This document shows positions 4,901 through 12,905 of a stretch of DNA of 32,161 bases, one piece after another (positions within the stretch are counted from its first letter, which is position 1; each line of letters begins with the position of its first letter). The stretch comes from a virus. A program made the translations under genes and the position numbers. The stretch is taken from the IMG/VR virus record IMGVR_UViG_3300023223_000437, positions 1 to 32,161 of that record. One strand, 5' to 3'. The notes under the pieces are model-generated. The model did not search any database. It was not told where the DNA came from and saw only the letters and a list, made by a program, of their open reading frames with translations.

Positions 4901-7228
4901 ATGACAGATAAATCAGTTCCCTACCACACTTTTTCCTTAACCAATATCGAGCCTGGAGACATTGGCTCGATCCAAAATTCCACTAATCCCTACTCCTGGC
5001 CGGAGTTCTGCACCCAATATAAAGACACTGTTTCCGGCCAACCATCTACAATAAAAAAGCCCAATCTACTTGGCTTATGCGCTGCGACTTTCGATAACGA
5101 CCATAGATCCGGCACGAATTTCCGGCAAATTACTATTCTTTCCCTGGATTTTGACGAAATCCCGAAAGAGATTAATTTCCGGGAAGTCTTTTCAAATTCA
5201 GACTATAACTACCTTCTAATAGAATCCCCATCGTCTTCCTGGTCACACAGGAAATACCGGGTTTATGTGCCTTTCGAGCAACCAATAACCAACGGCAAGG
5301 CTTATTCTCAAAACTACCTGGATTCGGTGGCAGCAATCCATCCCCACTTACTAAAATTCGTGGACAGGCAGTGTAAAGACTGCGCCAGGTTCATGTATAT
5401 CCCTAACCAGTCCAAGCTTTCTACCTTAACTTATGAAACCACAAAAAAATGCCTGTCTGCTTCATTCATTGAAACCCCTATTCTACCCGACACTACCCAA
5501 ACTCCTCCTATTACACCACCAATATCTTGCACTACAGATATAAGGATAGGCCAGATATGGGCTCTCCCGACTTTCGATCTCACTCTAAACACAGCGCCGC
5601 CGGGAGTACCCAAGCGCCCCACATCCGATTCAGGGCATCATCTGGTTACCCCAGAAGGCATAAAGGACTTCAACCACCCTACAGCCCCTAATTCTTATGA
5701 GTTCACAACATGGCGGGAGCTTCATGCCTTATTCTCTGCAATCCACCGAGGCAAACTCCTACCATCGTCAGTCCATCCCTATTACCTACAGAAATGGCAC
5801 GAAGCCGGAGACCCTATTCTTACAGAGCAGCAAATAAACCCCACGAAAATCAAAATCGTGGAAGACGGCACACGAGGGAGATATTACGCTGTTCTCAAGG
5901 GAGAAGCCAATGGCTTACAACCATTAGACCCGGTAAAAAATGAATTCGGTGTGGTCCTGGCCAGAATAAAGAATCCCGGCATCCCTACCCTTGCAGAACG
6001 AGAAGACATAGAGTATTTTTCGTCCGAAAACAATTCCTGGAGCAAAATCCCGCCAGATAATATAAAGTCAAATATCCGGGCAGTCTGTCTAACCAAAAAA
6101 ATCATTCTTGGCTGGCCGGAACCTGGACTATATTATTCAGCCCAGGAAAACAAAATATGTGAAGCCCTACACGGAACCCGGACTTTTGCGCCAATCCACC
6201 ACCCCATTATAAGCACATATCTCCTCTCATTACCCCTAGACCATGAGTGGCTTCTCGATTACCTACACTATCTACCACAAGTCCAAGAGCATGCACTGCC
6301 CTGGATCCACATGTTTGGCCCTTCTCAAGCCGGGAAGACATTGTTTGCCCAACTCTGTGCATCACTATGGACGGAGCCGCCGGTAACGGGCCTATTTATG
6401 TCCAATTTTCAGTCAGGAATGGGCACTTCTCCCATTATCCTTATGGACGAAGAGATCCCATCGAGCCAAAACAAGGCCATATCTGTCCTAAATGCCTGTA
6501 AAATCTTGGTAACAGCAAAGGATAATGAAGCAAATAAGAAATTCGAGGTTCCTCTTACCGTTACAGGCTATCACCGCCTTTTCTCTACAGAAAACTCAGA
6601 CGATCCTGCTGCCCTCAACATCCCAGACTCTCTACACCTGGGCGCACTCGTTCGCCGTTGTTTGGTTGTCGGATTCGGGCAGGAGCAAAAAGACTGGCTC
6701 AACCAACAAACGGCAGAGGAAATAGGCTCTTGGCTCAAACATAAATTCGGAGAACATTTGGCATGGTTAAAGCAGCCGGAAACAAGACGCGCAAGGGATC
6801 CCCAGGGTTTAATAGCCGTCCAGCCTTATGAAAACCAGCATTTATCTGAAACAAATCCCACAGGAGAGCTTCCTAGAGGGGTTATGGAGACAGTAGTGGC
6901 TGTTTTGAATAGCCAAGACCCTGAAATGGGCTATTTTGGGGAAAATAGGGACGAATACTTCCTGAATCTGAATAGTGGGGCATTTCAAGACAAATTAATT
7001 GCTAGGAAAATCACGTTGAAATCAAAAAGTGCTAAGTATTTGAAGTCTATGATTATGAGATGCGTAAAAGGCTCTAAATACGAAAGGACAATGGTAGGAG
7101 GGGATAGACAAAGGGTTATTTCCCTGCCTTTTGGGGCATTAAGTGATTTAGCAGAAAATTTAGGGCTTGAATTAAAGCTTACAGAAAAGCTAAAACAAGA
7201 GGAAAAAGAAAAAATTAAAAATAAATAG
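4901..7228 (+). CDS. Primase-helicase fusion (AEP-like primase + SF3-like helicase)
   Basis: A 775-residue protein expected to prime and unwind DNA at the fork. The N-terminal third resembles phage primase-polymerase (AEP-type) domains: a LDFDE strand with D83 and D85, a basic strand K-Y-R-V (R120), and a C-x2-C-A-R segment (C158, C161, R163) before a FMYIPNQ strand. A Pro/Thr-rich linker follows (about 190-215). The C-terminal half has a Walker A GPSQAGKT (K479, T480), a Walker B IILMDEE (D516, E517) and later an Arg-rich LVRRC segment (possible Arg finger), fitting an SF3/D5-like helicase. It replaces the DnaB-type gp4 of T7. It follows an origin-like block, its own promoter and a structured leader. 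The first about 1,950 bases are C-rich and G-poor on the coding strand, the last about 350 G-rich. Subfamily assignment of the N-terminus is less sure than the helicase. Confidence 0.8.
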   Translation: MTDKSVPYHTFSLTNIEPGDIGSIQNSTNPYSWPEFCTQYKDTVSGQPSTIKKPNLLGLCAATFDNDHRSGTNFRQITILSLDFDEIPKEINFREVFSNSDYNYLLIESPSSSWSHRKYRVYVPFEQPITNGKAYSQNYLDSVAAIHPHLLKFVDRQCKDCARFMYIPNQSKLSTLTYETTKKCLSASFIETPILPDTTQTPPITPPISCTTDIRIGQIWALPTFDLTLNTAPPGVPKRPTSDSGHHLVTPEGIKDFNHPTAPNSYEFTTWRELHALFSAIHRGKLLPSSVHPYYLQKWHEAGDPILTEQQINPTKIKIVEDGTRGRYYAVLKGEANGLQPLDPVKNEFGVVLARIKNPGIPTLAEREDIEYFSSENNSWSKIPPDNIKSNIRAVCLTKKIILGWPEPGLYYSAQENKICEALHGTRTFAPIHHPIISTYLLSLPLDHEWLLDYLHYLPQVQEHALPWIHMFGPSQAGKTLFAQLCASLWTEPPVTGLFMSNFQSGMGTSPIILMDEEIPSSQNKAISVLNACKILVTAKDNEANKKFEVPLTVTGYHRLFSTENSDDPAALNIPDSLHLGALVRRCLVVGFGQEQKDWLNQQTAEEIGSWLKHKFGEHLAWLKQPETRRARDPQGLIAVQPYENQHLSETNPTGELPRGVMETVVAVLNSQDPEMGYFGENRDEYFLNLNSGAFQDKLIARKITLKSKSAKYLKSMIMRCVKGSKYERTMVGGDRQRVISLPFGALSDLAENLGLELKLTEKLKQEEKEKIKNK

Positions 7229-7237
7229 TTTTTGCTA

Positions 7238-7265
7238 TTGACATTTGACTGTTTACAGCTATAAT
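7238..7265 (+). promoter_or_regulatory. Strong sigma70-type promoter of the replication block
   Basis: -35 TTGACA (7238-7243), a 16-base spacer and -10 TATAAT (7260-7265): exact consensus boxes. It starts 10 bases after the primase-helicase stop and about 35 bases before the ATG at 7301, which has a TACGGAGG ribosome site. The -35 region (TTGACATTTGACTGTTTA) resembles the 1085 promoter palindrome but its right arm is degenerate (TGTTTA instead of TGTCAA). Confidence 0.85.
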
Positions 7266-7300
7266 GTAAGTATTGAAATAAAAAATACGGAGGAAATAGG

Positions 7301-7744
7301 ATGCTCACACAGGATATAAAAGAGGCGATTAAGAAATCGCTCCCGGCGGAGGTCGGTGATGTTTTGAAAGCCCGGTTAAAAGAGGCAGACTCGCTGGAAG
7401 ATCTTGTCGAGGCTTTGAAGCGAGATAAAAAGGCTTTAGATGAGCGTTGCGCCATCTATCTACAAAAAGACAGTTGTTTTGTTGACTTGGAGAAAAAAGA
7501 AGCCGAATTAAAAGAGAAAACGGTGGAGATTGAGAAACGCGAAAAGGGGCTGGATGTCGAGCTGCTTACAGTAAAAATAAATTGTGCAGAAGACAAAGCA
7601 AAAGCCTTTCACGATTTTACTACAGGGTTAATGAGAAATATCGAATACCGTAGTTCTGCTTTTGGTAATTCGACAAAACACACGGACAATGGTTGCTCTT
7701 ATACAGATCCATATAACCACAACACGGACACTAAAGCAGAATGA
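7301..7744 (+). CDS. Coiled-coil protein, 147 aa
   Basis: First gene of the replication block, with TACGGAGG eight bases before the ATG. The first about 110 residues are highly charged helix with heptad-like Leu/Ile spacing (a long Lys/Glu coiled coil around residues 55-90). The last 30 residues are Asn/Thr/His-rich and probably disordered. No enzyme motif. Its strong promoter and ribosome site imply high expression. It is coupled by ATGA to a second coiled-coil protein, and the two might interact. Confidence 0.65.
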   Translation: MLTQDIKEAIKKSLPAEVGDVLKARLKEADSLEDLVEALKRDKKALDERCAIYLQKDSCFVDLEKKEAELKEKTVEIEKREKGLDVELLTVKINCAEDKAKAFHDFTTGLMRNIEYRSSAFGNSTKHTDNGCSYTDPYNHNTDTKAE

Positions 7745-8163
7745 AATTCATAATAAGTGGAACTTTTTTAATCAACGATCCAGCACTACTCAATGAAATA
7801 AAAGCAGTAGAGGAGATCGGATCTTATGGAGACTACAAGTATAAGGTACTTGGAGATACAGAGAACGTCACAGCGGTTAAAGACGAGCGTATAATAGTCG
7901 ATGCCGGGGATGCTGAAATCTTTGAGGATAAAATAGCTGCTGAAAAACTAAAAGAAGCGGAAGAGACAATATCTAAACTCGAAGTAGAGAAAAGCCAGGC
8001 GGAGACTCTTAAAAGCATTGTTGCCGAAAAGAAACGAGGCTTGGCCCTGGTCGATATTGAAGCATTTGTCGAATCTAAAAACTCTGTATGGGATTTGAGG
8101 AATTTATCTTCGGAGGATTGTCAAAAATGGTTACGTTTACAAAAGGAAAAAGAAGATGTTTAA
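7741..8163 (+). CDS. Unknown coiled-coil protein, 140 aa
   Basis: Coupled by ATGA. The N-terminal 60 residues look like a small beta domain (MKFIISGTFLINDP, then strands ending RIIVDAG). Residues about 65-100 are a Lys/Glu/Ala coiled coil. The C-terminus holds short helices with a W-D-L-R-N-L motif. The stop overlaps the start of the next small gene. No family recognised. Confidence 0.65.
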   Translation: MKFIISGTFLINDPALLNEIKAVEEIGSYGDYKYKVLGDTENVTAVKDERIIVDAGDAEIFEDKIAAEKLKEAEETISKLEVEKSQAETLKSIVAEKKRGLALVDIEAFVESKNSVWDLRNLSSEDCQKWLRLQKEKEDV

Positions 8164-8317
8164 GAAAAAAATAAAACAAATAGCACCAATTTTTGATTCA
8201 GTAAACAGAAAACTTGTATTTTTTGCGCTATATACAGATGGAACTATTGCAAAAAAGACAGGAGAATCTAGTCCCTGGACTAAAGTAAAGACCCTGGAAG
8301 AAGAAACTAATGACTGA
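8156..8317 (+). CDS. Small basic protein, 53 aa
   Basis: ATG 8156 lies inside the last codons of the upstream gene with a purine-rich AAAAGAAG ribosome site. The protein begins MFKKKIKQIAPIF and continues with a strand-turn-strand (LVFFALYTDGTIAKK) and an acidic end. It overlaps the next gene by 8 bases. Tight packing and steady translational coupling support a real gene. Function unknown. Confidence 0.55.
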   Translation: MFKKKIKQIAPIFDSVNRKLVFFALYTDGTIAKKTGESSPWTKVKTLEEETND

Positions 8318-8426
8318 AAAGGAAAAGGCAGTCTGTCCTAGATGTGGTTCTAAAGAAGTATATACTCCAGTAGACTTTTTGAAGTGCTATAATTGTGGTT
8401 GGAGTGAGGCTTACGGTGGAGAATAA
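8310..8426 (+). CDS. Mini zinc-ribbon protein, 38 aa
   Basis: Overlaps the previous gene. It has CPRCGS and CYNCGW knuckles 15 residues apart, a complete zinc ribbon with almost nothing else. A similar 39-residue protein is encoded at 18858. Stand-alone ribbons in phages may bind DNA, RNA or host polymerase. No partner is known here. Confidence 0.65.
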   Translation: MTEKEKAVCPRCGSKEVYTPVDFLKCYNCGWSEAYGGE

Positions 8427-8429
8427 TTT

Positions 8430-8732
8430 ATGAAACTCCACCCAGAAGTAACAAGAATTCTAGCAGAGGCTACTTTCAAAAGTAGTGCAGACCAGAAATT
8501 TATGAAATTACTTATAGGAGAATTAATAAATAAACTCACTAATTCAGAGGAAAGAATAAAGGTTTTGCAGGAAGGAATTAGAGCCCAATATAAAGTAGAA
8601 GACATAAAAGCCGCAGTGGGAGAGACTAAAATGCTGGATGAAATAAGAAAAATTACTGGGATGAATACAACAGAATTTAGAACTGATGAGAATAAATTGA
8701 ATTGGATTAAAAACCTTGTGGGGGATAATTGA
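8430..8732 (+). CDS. Unknown helical protein, 100 aa
   Basis: ATG 8430 with GGTGGAG upstream. Almost entirely charged alpha-helix, with no Cys and no clear motif. The stop is one base before the next ATG. A predicted oligomeric or DNA-associated helical protein. No family recognised. Confidence 0.65.
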   Translation: MKLHPEVTRILAEATFKSSADQKFMKLLIGELINKLTNSEERIKVLQEGIRAQYKVEDIKAAVGETKMLDEIRKITGMNTTEFRTDENKLNWIKNLVGDN

Positions 8733-8733
8733 T

Positions 8734-8883
8734 ATGACATTCTTTATTATTAAGGGTTGTTTCTTTATATTCTTCTGGGCAATGTTTGCTTTATATGCAA
8801 TAGTGTTGTTTATGTCAGCTAGTAATACTATGTCATTGAGGAAGAAATTTCTTGAATTGGAAAAACTAGGAGAATTGAAATGA
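8734..8883 (+). CDS. Single-span membrane protein, 49 aa
   Basis: Residues about 2-30 form one hydrophobic segment (MTFFIIKGCFFIFFWAMFAL onward). A short Lys/Glu helix follows, likely cytoplasmic. ATGA coupling to the next gene supports translation. Function unknown. Confidence 0.6.
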   Translation: MTFFIIKGCFFIFFWAMFALYAIVLFMSASNTMSLRKKFLELEKLGELK

Positions 8884-9443
8884 ATCTTAAACCTGGACAT
8901 AAAGTAATGATAAAAACCTGGGAGGATATGGAGAAAGAGTTTGGTCTCCATAAATCTCATCACAAAACAATAGACACTGTTTTCTGGACTCACAAATTGG
9001 AAGAAGAGATTCCTGATAATAGAATAATTATTTTGGGCGAAGAGGGGACCGATTCTGCCGGAGATTTCTTTGGTTGGAAAATGTGGAACATTTACTCTGG
9101 AGCAATAGCGTCTGTATGTATAGAAGAGACGAGTAATAGTGCTAAATGGGCTCCTCCCGGCCAAGTAGAAACGGATGTCCAAGACGGGCTTATTGAATCT
9201 AAACTCCCCGAAGATGTAGAAAAGACTTATGAAGTAGAACACCACAGGGCAGAGGCTCTGGAAGCTATGGTAAACGGAAAAAACATAGAGATTGCCCGGC
9301 TTGAAAAAGAACTCAACAAGCGGGAGGATGTGGGTGGTACTACGGCTGATTTCTGCGAACTCCAATACAGGTGTAATAGATCCGAAGAGCGGTTGAGAAT
9401 TATTGAAGCTATTTTGAATCCAGATAGAGACGAATACGAATGA
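8880..9443 (+). CDS. Unknown protein, 187 aa, with SH3-like start and coiled coil
   Basis: Coupled by ATGA. It begins LKPGHKVMIKTWEDMEKEFG, a pattern found in small phage proteins with an SH3-like beta-barrel (G-x-K-V-x-I). The middle holds aromatic strands (FFGWKMWNIYSG). Residues about 115-150 are a coiled coil (EHHRAEALEAMV, IARLEKELNKRE), and a short helical tail follows. No catalytic motif. It ends by overlapping the nuclease gene. Confidence 0.6.
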   Translation: MNLKPGHKVMIKTWEDMEKEFGLHKSHHKTIDTVFWTHKLEEEIPDNRIIILGEEGTDSAGDFFGWKMWNIYSGAIASVCIEETSNSAKWAPPGQVETDVQDGLIESKLPEDVEKTYEVEHHRAEALEAMVNGKNIEIARLEKELNKREDVGGTTADFCELQYRCNRSEERLRIIEAILNPDRDEYE

Positions 9444-10816
9444 GAGTCTCTGTCTCACAAATAAAGAATTTCCGGCTTTGTCCAACAAAGTGGTATATCT
9501 CTTCTGTCCTTAAAATAAGAGAACCAGAAAAGCCTGCTACAGAACTTGGGAAAAAATTCCATGATGCGGCTGAAGCGTATTTGGCTGGAGAATACTTGGA
9601 AAATAAAGAGCCTAAAATACAGACTATGTTGGATAATGCAAAGCCTTTTCTTGACAGCTATTTAGGTGATGATTATACGTCCCTAGAAATAGAGAAAGAA
9701 ATAAGGGGAGAATTATGTGAAGGAATAGACTACTTGGGATATATAGATATTTGGAATCCAATAACAAAAGAAGTGACAGACTTGAAGACGGGTAATCCTG
9801 ACTATTTTCTTACAGAATACCAGCTACCTAATGATCTTCAACTAAACATATATGCACATGATAGATTCATGGCAGATGAAGAGTCTTTAGATCCTTCTGA
9901 ATACACCTTAACTCATATTCAATCCTCTTCAAAAACTCCACATAAATGCTCGAAGATTTCTGCGCCTGTGAGTAACTCTAAAATTCATAAAATATGGGCG
10001 GAAGCACAAGAAACTGCAAAAGACATGAAATCTGTAGTAGATAATGTTAAAGACTTGGATTGGGAAGTAATGGACAAGGCTTTGGCTAGGAATAAAGGGG
10101 CTTGTAATAAATACGGGGGATGTCCTTATAAGGAAATATGTTGGCAGGGGGTTGATCCTGAATACGTTAGAAAATCATTTACAGAGGAAAATAAGGAGAA
10201 AGAAATGTTACCAAAAAATCATCCATTTACGGAGGGAAATAGTGATATGGACAATAAAATGACTTTTAAGGAAAAAATTGCTGCGGCGAAAGCGGCGGGG
10301 GGCGCAACTGCGGAGATTGCTGATAGTGTCGCTTCGATAGCGGAGGATTTAGAGTCTGCTAAAGAAAAGATACTTGCTGACAAAGAATCTCCCTCGGAGC
10401 CTGTAAAGGAGAAACGAAAACCGGGTCGGCCTAAGAAAGAAAAGCCCGGACCAGGGGACATAATTCCTGCGGATAAACTACCGCCCCCTGAGTTGTTAGA
10501 GGTTGTTGAGCCTAGACTGACTACACAATTCTGCATCGGAGCAATTCCTTTCAAATCAGGAATCCAAGTCACTCCGTTTTCAGAAATACTTCAGCCTTTT
10601 GAAAAAGAAATGGCAGAAAAGTTTAAGCTAACTGACATCCGGCAGGATAAATTTAATGAACCTGTGAAAGCACTTTGTAATAGTAAGGCAAAGATACTGG
10701 AAAAATGTAAGGAATTTGAATATGTCTTTGTGGATGAAAGAGATCCTGTTCAAGACTTGGTTTTTAGGTGTGTGGATAATGGGGAGTTTATTGTTTGGCG
10801 GAGTATTGGAAGGTGA
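9440..10816 (+). CDS. PD-(D/E)XK nuclease, Cas4/RecB-like, fused to an AT-hook region
   Basis: A 458-residue predicted DNA exonuclease with an iron-sulfur cluster. Residues 1-240 show H41 (KKFHDAAEAY), D103 (GYIDIW), D114-L-K116 (TDLKTG) and a QLNIYA helix: the RecB-family active site. C14 near the N-terminus and C222, C228, C234 provide four Cys for a 4Fe-4S cluster as in Cas4/AddB. After residue 245 comes an Ala/Lys helix, then KRKPGRPKKEKPG with the AT-hook core G329-R330-P331, then a separate C-terminal domain (about 360-458) that I do not recognise. It probably replaces the T7 gp6 exonuclease in recombination. TACGGAGG at 10228-10235 before an in-frame ATG at 10247 could allow a shorter C-terminal product. 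Confidence 0.8.
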   Translation: MRVSVSQIKNFRLCPTKWYISSVLKIREPEKPATELGKKFHDAAEAYLAGEYLENKEPKIQTMLDNAKPFLDSYLGDDYTSLEIEKEIRGELCEGIDYLGYIDIWNPITKEVTDLKTGNPDYFLTEYQLPNDLQLNIYAHDRFMADEESLDPSEYTLTHIQSSSKTPHKCSKISAPVSNSKIHKIWAEAQETAKDMKSVVDNVKDLDWEVMDKALARNKGACNKYGGCPYKEICWQGVDPEYVRKSFTEENKEKEMLPKNHPFTEGNSDMDNKMTFKEKIAAAKAAGGATAEIADSVASIAEDLESAKEKILADKESPSEPVKEKRKPGRPKKEKPGPGDIIPADKLPPPELLEVVEPRLTTQFCIGAIPFKSGIQVTPFSEILQPFEKEMAEKFKLTDIRQDKFNEPVKALCNSKAKILEKCKEFEYVFVDERDPVQDLVFRCVDNGEFIVWRSIGR

Positions 10817-10953
10817 GGGGTAGGATAATCGCTGCTTGGCTTATATCTTCAGTAGGTTTTACCTTTTTACTTAGGGTTGGCTGGGTAGCAGTTGTTGGTG
10901 TTTTTCTTGTTGCAATATCTACTATGTTAATAATGGGTGGATCCGATGACTAG
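10813..10953 (+). CDS. Small membrane protein, 46 aa (GTG start)
   Basis: GTG 10813 overlaps the nuclease stop (GTGA), with a GGAAG site upstream. The protein is nearly all hydrophobic: two segments (about 5-20 and 24-43) after MRGR, consistent with an inner-membrane hairpin. It overlaps the next gene by 8 bases. It is missed if only ATG or longer frames are considered. Confidence 0.55.
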   Translation: MRGRIIAAWLISSVGFTFLLRVGWVAVVGVFLVAISTMLIMGGSDD

Positions 10954-11248
10954 AGAAGAGTGGATAAATGAAATTCTGATTCCGTGGAAGCCGGGGGATG
11001 TTTTACAGTTCTTGGGCAGAGTACACCAAGAATGGCAAGATGTGGATATGCGGTATGTTACGGACCCTGCTCACTACATGTGGTGTGAGTCGGATACGTA
11101 CCGTATTAAACCCAAAATGATACAGTGGATTATTGAAACTCCGACAAATGTGAATCAGGCAACTTTTTATAATCTAGCCCAAAATACCGCAGTGGGGCGC
11201 TTTGGTTCTGATTTTTTGAGAGCAATAATGGATGCGAGAAGGTTATGA
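10946..11248 (+). CDS. Unknown protein, 100 aa
   Basis: I prefer ATG 10946 (GGTGG five bases upstream) to the in-frame GTG at 10937. The N-terminus reads MTREEWINEILIPWKPGDVL, an amphipathic start followed by aromatic strands (W/Y-rich, MWCESDTYRIKPK). It ends in a helical segment and overlaps the RuvC-like gene by ATGA. No family recognised. Confidence 0.6.
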   Translation: MTREEWINEILIPWKPGDVLQFLGRVHQEWQDVDMRYVTDPAHYMWCESDTYRIKPKMIQWIIETPTNVNQATFYNLAQNTAVGRFGSDFLRAIMDARRL

Positions 11249-11712
11249 AAACTAAACCTACAACTTTATTGGCTTTTGATCCTAGTTTACACGCAACCGG
11301 CTGGGCGAGTTTTCATAACGGAAATTACTACAAATCTGGGGTTATTAGAATACCAAAGACATTCAAGGGTGTGGATGCTGTGTTTATGATGTGGTCTCAG
11401 TGGCAATGCCAGGGGAGTGACGATAAAAGGCCAGAGGCTGTAGTCGGGGAGGTTCAAGAATACAGACACAAAAATGAAAGGGCATCTGTAAATAGCTTAC
11501 TGTTGTTAAACGGGGTTTGTTTTGGTTTCTTGGCTATGACAGAAGCGTTAATAAAAGTAGCCTATACCCCGCAACAATGGAAAGGAACCACACCCAAAAA
11601 AATCCATAATCAAAGAGTTAAAGATTACATAGGGGGACTCGATATAACAGACGATAACGAGCTTGATGCAATAGGTTTGGGACTTTATTATTTAGCCGGG
11701 AGGAAGTTATGA
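11245..11712 (+). CDS. RuvC-like Holliday junction resolvase
   Basis: A 155-residue RNase H-fold endonuclease expected to cut branched DNA before packaging, the role of endonuclease I (gp3) in T7. The catalytic acids are visible: D12 in LLAFDPSLHATGWA, E69 in VVGEVQEY, and the C-terminal E139/D141 in a D-D-N-E-L-D-A-I-G-L-G helix. The length and the order of acidic residues fit phage and bacterial RuvC. It sits between the RecB-like nuclease and the SNF2 helicase, a coherent recombination module. Confidence 0.85.
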   Translation: MKTKPTTLLAFDPSLHATGWASFHNGNYYKSGVIRIPKTFKGVDAVFMMWSQWQCQGSDDKRPEAVVGEVQEYRHKNERASVNSLLLLNGVCFGFLAMTEALIKVAYTPQQWKGTTPKKIHNQRVKDYIGGLDITDDNELDAIGLGLYYLAGRKL

Positions 11713-11936
11713 CATATAGAGAAGACCAGGAAACTAGAAAAATGGCTTATTTGGGGGATATTAAACGGAAGATTTCTGATATTTATATGAGAAATAATAA
11801 ATTACTGAAATCTGAAATTGCGGAGATTGGGGGAATGAGTCAAACAGAGTTTTCTAGGTTTCTGAATGATCCTGTAATTGGACTTAGTGATGAAAGGCTA
11901 AAGAAATTGGAAGATTGGATTGGGGAGAATAGTTAA
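11709..11936 (+). CDS. Small helix-turn-helix protein, 75 aa
   Basis: Coupled by ATGA, with GGAGGAAG upstream. Residues about 35-70 look like an XRE/lambda-type helix-turn-helix: LKSEIAEIGGMSQTEFSRFL, then L-S-D-E-R-L-K-K-L-E-D-W-I. The N-terminus is a basic helix. It could bind DNA and regulate phage genes. No operator can be assigned from sequence alone. Confidence 0.6.
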   Translation: MTYREDQETRKMAYLGDIKRKISDIYMRNNKLLKSEIAEIGGMSQTEFSRFLNDPVIGLSDERLKKLEDWIGENS

Positions 11937-12149
11937 ATGGGCAATACATCTAGTAGTAGTGGCGGCATTGGGGTTTTGGGCCTGCTTGGGGTAGTATTTG
12001 TGGTCCTGAAACTTTGTGCGGTTATTAATTGGTCTTGGTGGTATGTTACTATGCCGTTTTGGGTGGGTTTTGCAATCATAATCTCGATTATATTGATTGG
12101 AGTAATTGGAGTATTTTGTGCTTGGTTAGTTGATAAGGTAAAGAAATGA
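11937..12149 (+). CDS. Two-span membrane protein (transmembrane Fragile-X-F-type phage family)
   Basis: A 70-residue protein: a Ser/Gly N-terminus, then GGIGVLGLLGVVFVVLKLCA (first segment), WSWWYVTMPFW, and a second hydrophobic segment ending in Lys. This matches a very widespread small phage membrane protein with a G-I-x-FLGLL-x-I-V-F-x-V-LKL start and a WSWWWV turn, often annotated as a transmembrane Fragile-X-F-associated protein. Its role is unknown. ATGA coupling to the next gene. Confidence 0.7.
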   Translation: MGNTSSSSGGIGVLGLLGVVFVVLKLCAVINWSWWYVTMPFWVGFAIIISIILIGVIGVFCAWLVDKVKK

Positions 12150-12733
12150 GTAAAGAACCGAAAAGAGGAGACACTGTTTGGGTTAGTGATAGATCAGATC
12201 CAACTAACGGACGAGAATATGTTGGGGATCTGGGACTAGACTACAGACGTAGATATGTAACGATATGCCAGGGTGTTTTAGCAGCATGGTGTAAAATGAC
12301 TACAGAGGATCCGAATAAACCAAAAGAGCGCACACCTCACTGGGTTCATGTTCGCAACTACGGAGAACTTCCCTGGGATAGGCGGATATTTGTTATGGAT
12401 AGAGCTGATGGGATTAACACCTACCTCTACCGCTACCGCTGTGTTGAGGGTGTTCATGCTGACGAATATATTGCAGGAAGGGATTATGCCACTTCTGATT
12501 GGCGTTATATGGAAGAGATACCAAAGCGCGTTCCGTGGACGGCAGAAGATTATGCAAAGAGGCAGATTGTTTGGCTTAAATCTAAATCTGGTACAGGATT
12601 TTGGAGAATTCAACACATATATTCTCACCGGCATGATATGGAAATCACAAAGCAGATTAAATCTTATACTAGAATTGCTGAACAGTATACCCTCCCAGAC
12701 GGCACAGAGCTTTATAAAGATGGGGTGGGGTAG
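12146..12733 (+). CDS. Unknown protein, 195 aa
   Basis: Coupled by ATGA. The protein is rich in Trp, Tyr and Arg and looks beta-rich (GDTVWVSDRSDPTNGREYVG start, then several W/Y strands). An SH3-like fold at the N-terminus is possible but not certain. It has no catalytic signature. Another open frame on the same strand overlaps it from 12348. Only the end of that frame (12738-12905) is likely coding. Confidence 0.65.
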   Translation: MSKEPKRGDTVWVSDRSDPTNGREYVGDLGLDYRRRYVTICQGVLAAWCKMTTEDPNKPKERTPHWVHVRNYGELPWDRRIFVMDRADGINTYLYRYRCVEGVHADEYIAGRDYATSDWRYMEEIPKRVPWTAEDYAKRQIVWLKSKSGTGFWRIQHIYSHRHDMEITKQIKSYTRIAEQYTLPDGTELYKDGVG

Positions 12734-12737
12734 AATA

Positions 12738-12905
12738 ATGAAAGTCATAGTAAAGAAGGAAGTGCCTTATGTCAATGTCGTTTTTAATTTGGGGCACACT
12801 ACAGTTGCTTTAGGCTTATTGGGTGTGGAGGAGCAAACTGAGCTTATTGGTGTTTTGGAAGAAGCGGTACATTATTTGAGAGAATATAGGGGAGATGTGC
12901 CATAA
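12738..12905 (+). CDS. Unknown small protein, 55 aa
   Basis: ATG 12738 follows the previous stop by four bases, with GGGGTGGGG upstream, and the stop overlaps the helicase start (TAATG). The open frame extends upstream through the previous gene but that part is a shadow. The protein has one strand (VIVKKEVPYVNVVFNLG) and one acidic helix. Function unknown. Confidence 0.55.
   Translation: MKVIVKKEVPYVNVVFNLGHTTVALGLLGVEEQTELIGVLEEAVHYLREYRGDVP

Noticed and set aside
5431-5622. Other-frame open reading frames within 4901-7228 (both strands)
   Set aside because: They are shadows of the primase-helicase gene created by its C-rich composition. None has a ribosome site or domain.
8544-9488. 314-codon open frame on the - strand
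   Set aside because: It lies opposite four well-coupled + strand genes. Its composition (Phe/Ser/Ile-rich) is typical of the antisense of charged A-rich genes.
12348-12737. Upstream part of a long + strand frame overlapping the 12146-12733 gene
   Set aside because: Only the last 55 codons (12738-12905) have their own ribosome site and no overlap. The upstream part is a shadow of the other gene.
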